Shown here piece by piece: positions 60,900 to 64,000 of a DNA stretch of 64,000 bases. The stretch spans positions 62,001 to 126,000 of the forward strand of contig NZ_JBHTJI010000022.1 of NCBI RefSeq assembly GCF_042675665.1. The letters are read 5' to 3'. Each line of letters starts with the position of its first letter. Position 1 is the first letter of the stretch. The notes below the pieces were generated by a model. It ran no database searches, was not told the DNA's origin, and saw only the letters and a program-made list of their open reading frames with translations. The position numbers and the translations under genes are program-made. Origin of the DNA: Mariniflexile jejuense (lineage in GTDB: Bacteria; Bacteroidota; Bacteroidia; Flavobacteriales; Flavobacteriaceae).

Positions 60900-62807
60900 T
60901 TATTTTACTTCAACAATGGCTAAATCACTATACTTTACTATGTAAATGGCATCGTTATAATAGCCACCTAAAAGTTTCTTTTTGTAAGCAAATTTATTTT
61001 CAACATACTCTGTAAGTGGTGCATTTTTAACAGACATATATAAATCTTTAGACGATGCTAAACGTAATACAACATCCATAGTTAAATCAAAACCTTTTAT
61101 AGCCCGTTTACTAGGAATGGTATTATAGGTTTTTGAATAGTTTTTTACAAAAACACCATCAGTAATATCATCATACGATTTTGTTGTGGTTGCAAAATGT
61201 AGTTGAAGTTTTGATAAATGATCATTGGATACTTGTTCACCTTCAAAAGCTGCATTAAAATTTGTAGTAACTAAAATTAGTTCGTTAGCACTTGAATTGT
61301 TTAATGACGATAAAACACTTGCTACATTTGATACAAATCCTTCATTTTGTGTTTCTAGAAAAACATAATTCCTACCAGGTTTTAATACACTTCTAACATC
61401 TTCAGCATACAAAAAGTTTAAATCGTTACCTGTTTTTCCTTTTCTAGAATACACCATTTTAGCAGAACCAAATGCTTGTTTAAGTTCATTTGCTACAGTA
61501 GCATTTTTAGCATCGGAAATAACAACAATATTACTTGCCAATGTATCGGTTTTAACATAGTCTATTAACTTTCCTTTTAATAAATCATCTGATGGTCTTG
61601 ATTGGAATACATTTTCATATAAAGTTAAATTAGTACCAATTGGCGACACTACAGGCACATGATATGGTAATAATTCTGAAGCAACTTTATCAAAAGTATC
61701 AGGTGTTAATGGTCCAATAACAGCATCTAGCTCTTTAAAATTGTTGTCGTTAATTAATTTTGACACTTCACTTACTTGGTAATTAGTATCATACACATCA
61801 ACTTTAAGCGATATTCCTAATGATTTCAAAGAATCAATAGCTGTTAAAACACCTGTATAAAAATCGAGTGAAGCATTTAAATATGGATCTTTTTTAATGC
61901 TGTTTTTTATATCTGGTAACGAATCGAAATTAACACGATTTAACCTAAACGGTAACATAACAGCTATATGCTTGGTTTCGTAATTTTTAATGCGATTACC
62001 TAAATTTGTTTTACTTAAAGCTACACCGCTATCTTCCGTCATTTTATTTGAAAACGGAATTTTTAAAACCATGCCTTCTTTTAAACCTGTTTCTTTCAAT
62101 TCTGGATTTAAAGCCTCTAATTCTTGTTGGTCTAAACCTAACTTTAGCTTCAAACGGTAAAAACCTTCTTTTGGTAACACGCTATAATAGCTGTATTTTT
62201 CATCAACGTTTTTAACTGCATCTCCTGTAATATTAGGTACATAAATTTGTTGACCTTCTTGCAAAGTTTCTCCCATTTGTGGGTTTAAAGCCTCTAGTTC
62301 TTGTACAGTAATTCCAAATTTATAAGCAACACGCCATTTGCCTTCTTTAGGTAATACAATATAGGTTTTTGTAGCTGCTTTAGGTTCTTCTTTTGTTATT
62401 TTAAATACTGGTATTTGAAGTTTATCACCTTTTTTTAATGTGTTTGCATATAAAAATGTGTTGTGCTTTTTTATATCATCTTCAGTAACATCGTATTGCT
62501 TTGCTATACTATAAAGTGTTTCTTTTTTACTGGTTTTATGCTCTTTAAAACCTTGTAACTCTTTTACAATAGTTACTGTTGGTTTATTAGCTTTTGAAAT
62601 GGGAATTATTAAAATAGAATTAGCTTTCAATTCTTTTTTAGCATCTGGATTTAACGCATAAATATCGGCAATTGAAACACCATATTGTGTTGCTATACCA
62701 TGAACGGTTTCACCTTTTTTAACTTGATGTGTGCTAAAGTTTTGTGCTGTTAAAGCATTTGCGCTAAGCATAAATACTAAACATAAAACGGAAAAGAATT
62801 TAATCAT
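60900..62807 (-). CDS. Secreted protein with four LysM domains and a PBP1-like receptor domain
   Basis: 635 residues. Signal peptide 1-21 (ANALTAQN). Four LysM-type modules: about 26-70 (VKKGETVHGIATQYGVS), 91-134 (SKKETLYSIAKQYDVT), 148-190 (PKEGKWRVAYKFGIT) and 209-252 (PKEGFYRLKLKLGLD). The last two have lost the usual GDTL start. Residues about 280-635 resemble a periplasmic type 1 ligand-binding fold (IAVMLPFRLNRVNF, VIGPLTPDTF, PVVSPIG). It probably binds peptidoglycan; the ligand of the second domain is unknown. Co-transcribed with DUF3820. Confidence 0.87.
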   Translation of the reverse strand: MIKFFSVLCLVFMLSANALTAQNFSTHQVKKGETVHGIATQYGVSIADIYALNPDAKKELKANSILIIPISKANKPTVTIVKELQGFKEHKTSKKETLYSIAKQYDVTEDDIKKHNTFLYANTLKKGDKLQIPVFKITKEEPKAATKTYIVLPKEGKWRVAYKFGITVQELEALNPQMGETLQEGQQIYVPNITGDAVKNVDEKYSYYSVLPKEGFYRLKLKLGLDQQELEALNPELKETGLKEGMVLKIPFSNKMTEDSGVALSKTNLGNRIKNYETKHIAVMLPFRLNRVNFDSLPDIKNSIKKDPYLNASLDFYTGVLTAIDSLKSLGISLKVDVYDTNYQVSEVSKLINDNNFKELDAVIGPLTPDTFDKVASELLPYHVPVVSPIGTNLTLYENVFQSRPSDDLLKGKLIDYVKTDTLASNIVVISDAKNATVANELKQAFGSAKMVYSRKGKTGNDLNFLYAEDVRSVLKPGRNYVFLETQNEGFVSNVASVLSSLNNSSANELILVTTNFNAAFEGEQVSNDHLSKLQLHFATTTKSYDDITDGVFVKNYSKTYNTIPSKRAIKGFDLTMDVVLRLASSKDLYMSVKNAPLTEYVENKFAYKKKLLGGYYNDAIYIVKYSDLAIVEVK

Positions 62808-63025
62808 GTAAATCTATTTTTTTAATTGTGTTTGAAGCAAAATGTAATTTCTTATATGCATATAATATGCCAAAATATAGCTTAAAAGTAAATTCATTTA
62901 GTTTCGGCTTAATTATATACGTTTGATTTATATAAAGAAGACAACTTAATGCAATAAATATAACTTATAAATTTTGTTTTGGCAACAACGTACACAATAT
63001 CAAATGATTCCTGCCATACAGAATT

Positions 63026-64000
63026 TTATTCCCACTCGATGGTTGCTGGTGGTTTTGAACTAATATCGTAAACTACTCTATTAACGCCTTTAACTTTATT
63101 TATAATATCGTTTGATGTTTTTTGAAGGAATTCGTAAGGTAAATTCACCCAATCTGCAGTCATACCATCGGTACTTTCAACAGCACGAAGTGCCACACAT
63201 TTTTCGTATGTACGTTCATCGCCCATAACACCAACGCTATTAACAGGTAAAAGCATTGCTCCTGCTTGCCAAACCTTGTCGTATAAACCCCATTCTTTTA
63301 ATCCGTTAATAAAAATAGCATCAACCTCTTGTAGAATACGTACTTTTTCGGCAGTAATATCACCTAAAATACGAATACCTAAACCTGGTCCAGGAAATGG
63401 ATGTCGCCCTAAAAGTTCTGGATCGATACCTAACGTAGCACCAACACGTCTTACTTCATCTTTAAAAATAGCGCGTAATGGTTCTACAATTTTAAGTTTC
63501 ATAAAATCGGGCAAACCACCTACGTTATGATGACTTTTTATAGTAGCTGAAGGTCCGCCAGTAGCCGAAACACTTTCTATTACATCAGGATAAATAGTAC
63601 CTTGTGCTAACCATTTTACATCGGTAAGTTTGTGAGCTTCATCATCAAAAACTTCAATAAATGCATTACCAATAGCTTTACGTTTTAATTCTGGATCTTC
63701 TAAACCTTTTAAAGCTGCTAGAAACCTTTCGGAAGCATCAACACCTTTAACATTGAGTCCCATACCTTCATATTGGTTAAGTACATTTTGGAATTCGTTT
63801 TTACGAAGCAAGCCGTTATTAACGAAAATGCAGTATAAATTTTTGCCAATAGCTTTATTTAAAAGAACAGCAGCAACGGTAGAATCTACACCGCCCGATA
63901 AGCCTAAAACCACTTTGTCGCTTCCTACTTTTTCTTGTATGGCCGCTACGGTTTCTTCAACAAAAGAATCTGGTGTCCAATCTTGATTTAAACCTGCAAT
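63026..64000 (-). CDS. guaA: GMP synthase, C-terminal part (cut by window edge)
   Basis: The last 324 residues of the glutamine-hydrolysing GMP synthase, which aminates XMP. The reading frame is open to the window edge; the N-terminal glutamine amidotransferase is outside. The ATP pyrophosphatase P-loop is VLGLSGGVDST, the substrate region RHPFPGPGLGIRI is clear, and the C-terminus KPPATIEWE is that of GuaA. A GTG at 63913 is only an internal valine within the P-loop and not a start. Confidence 0.95.
   Translation of the reverse strand: MAGLNQDWTPDSFVEETVAAIQEKVGSDKVVLGLSGGVDSTVAAVLLNKAIGKNLYCIFVNNGLLRKNEFQNVLNQYEGMGLNVKGVDASERFLAALKGLEDPELKRKAIGNAFIEVFDDEAHKLTDVKWLAQGTIYPDVIESVSATGGPSATIKSHHNVGGLPDFMKLKIVEPLRAIFKDEVRRVGATLGIDPELLGRHPFPGPGLGIRILGDITAEKVRILQEVDAIFINGLKEWGLYDKVWQAGAMLLPVNSVGVMGDERTYEKCVALRAVESTDGMTADWVNLPYEFLQKTSNDIINKVKGVNRVVYDISSKPPATIEWE

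Overview
The window is low-GC DNA that reads as the chromosome of a marine-type member of the Flavobacteriaceae (Bacteroidota). The grounds are the family content (DUF6452/DUF6048 pair behind RlmD, DUF4294, DUF3857, CCC-motif protein, T9SS-sorted subtilase, TonB-dependent receptor with a carboxypeptidase-like N-domain), the absence of clear Shine-Dalgarno sequences, and several TAnnTTTG promoter boxes close to start codons. About 65 protein genes are supported. No rRNA, tRNA, CRISPR array, transposase or integrase was recognised. Both edges cut genes: rny (RNase Y) on the left and guaA (GMP synthase) on the right, both on the minus strand.

Layout. 1-1551 is a minus-strand block: a ZapB-like coiled-coil protein, zapA, a predicted 6S-type RNA and rny. 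1736-10893 holds an M23 peptidase, a TonB-dependent receptor, a cysteine desulfurase, a thrombospondin-type-3 lipoprotein, an Smr protein, three small membrane proteins and ornithine aminotransferase. 11262-16107 has rlmD, the two DUF outer-envelope genes and the two-step agmatine-to-putrescine pathway (aguB, aguA). 16458-20313 is an isolated accessory unit carrying one 1228-residue membrane P-loop NTPase of YobI/KAP type. 20331-28153 mixes an rRNA methyltransferase, a ZIP transporter, the DUF4294/HlyIII/GNAT operon, an M42 peptidase, a Nudix hydrolase and a PrsW protease. 28228-38369 contains lpdA, an S41 peptidase, smpB, pcm, an oxidoreductase, a hydroxyacyl-CoA dehydrogenase, a YggS protein and an exonuclease/GIY-YIG protein. 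38423-53515 holds a DUF3857 protein, a potassium channel, miaA, a CDF transporter, an ECF sigma/anti-sigma/effector operon, a lipid kinase, PAP2, MATE, a nitronate monooxygenase, a secreted subtilase and mnmA. 53702-64000 has a fasciclin lipoprotein, a YwqK protein, yidC, pyrG, a second isolated accessory gene, a DUF3820 protein, a LysM protein and guaA.

The most interesting structure is shared by the two isolated accessory genes (16488-20174 and 59427-60515). Each starts shortly after a GTTAGxC-type heptamer and ends just before a complementary RYYYAAC-type heptamer. Each is followed by a 131-133 bp element with the same head, the same internal GCG(T)GAAAATCC block and the same tail (ACAAACACG). 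This is the architecture of integron gene cassettes (attC sites), seen here with no integrase. I propose that both are single-gene cassettes of one mobile family. The first carries a candidate anti-phage NTPase.

Other points to note are heptanucleotide tandem arrays of four different sequences, beginning just after stop codons; an exonuclease gene whose only plausible start is ATT; and two or three palindromic interspersed repeat families.
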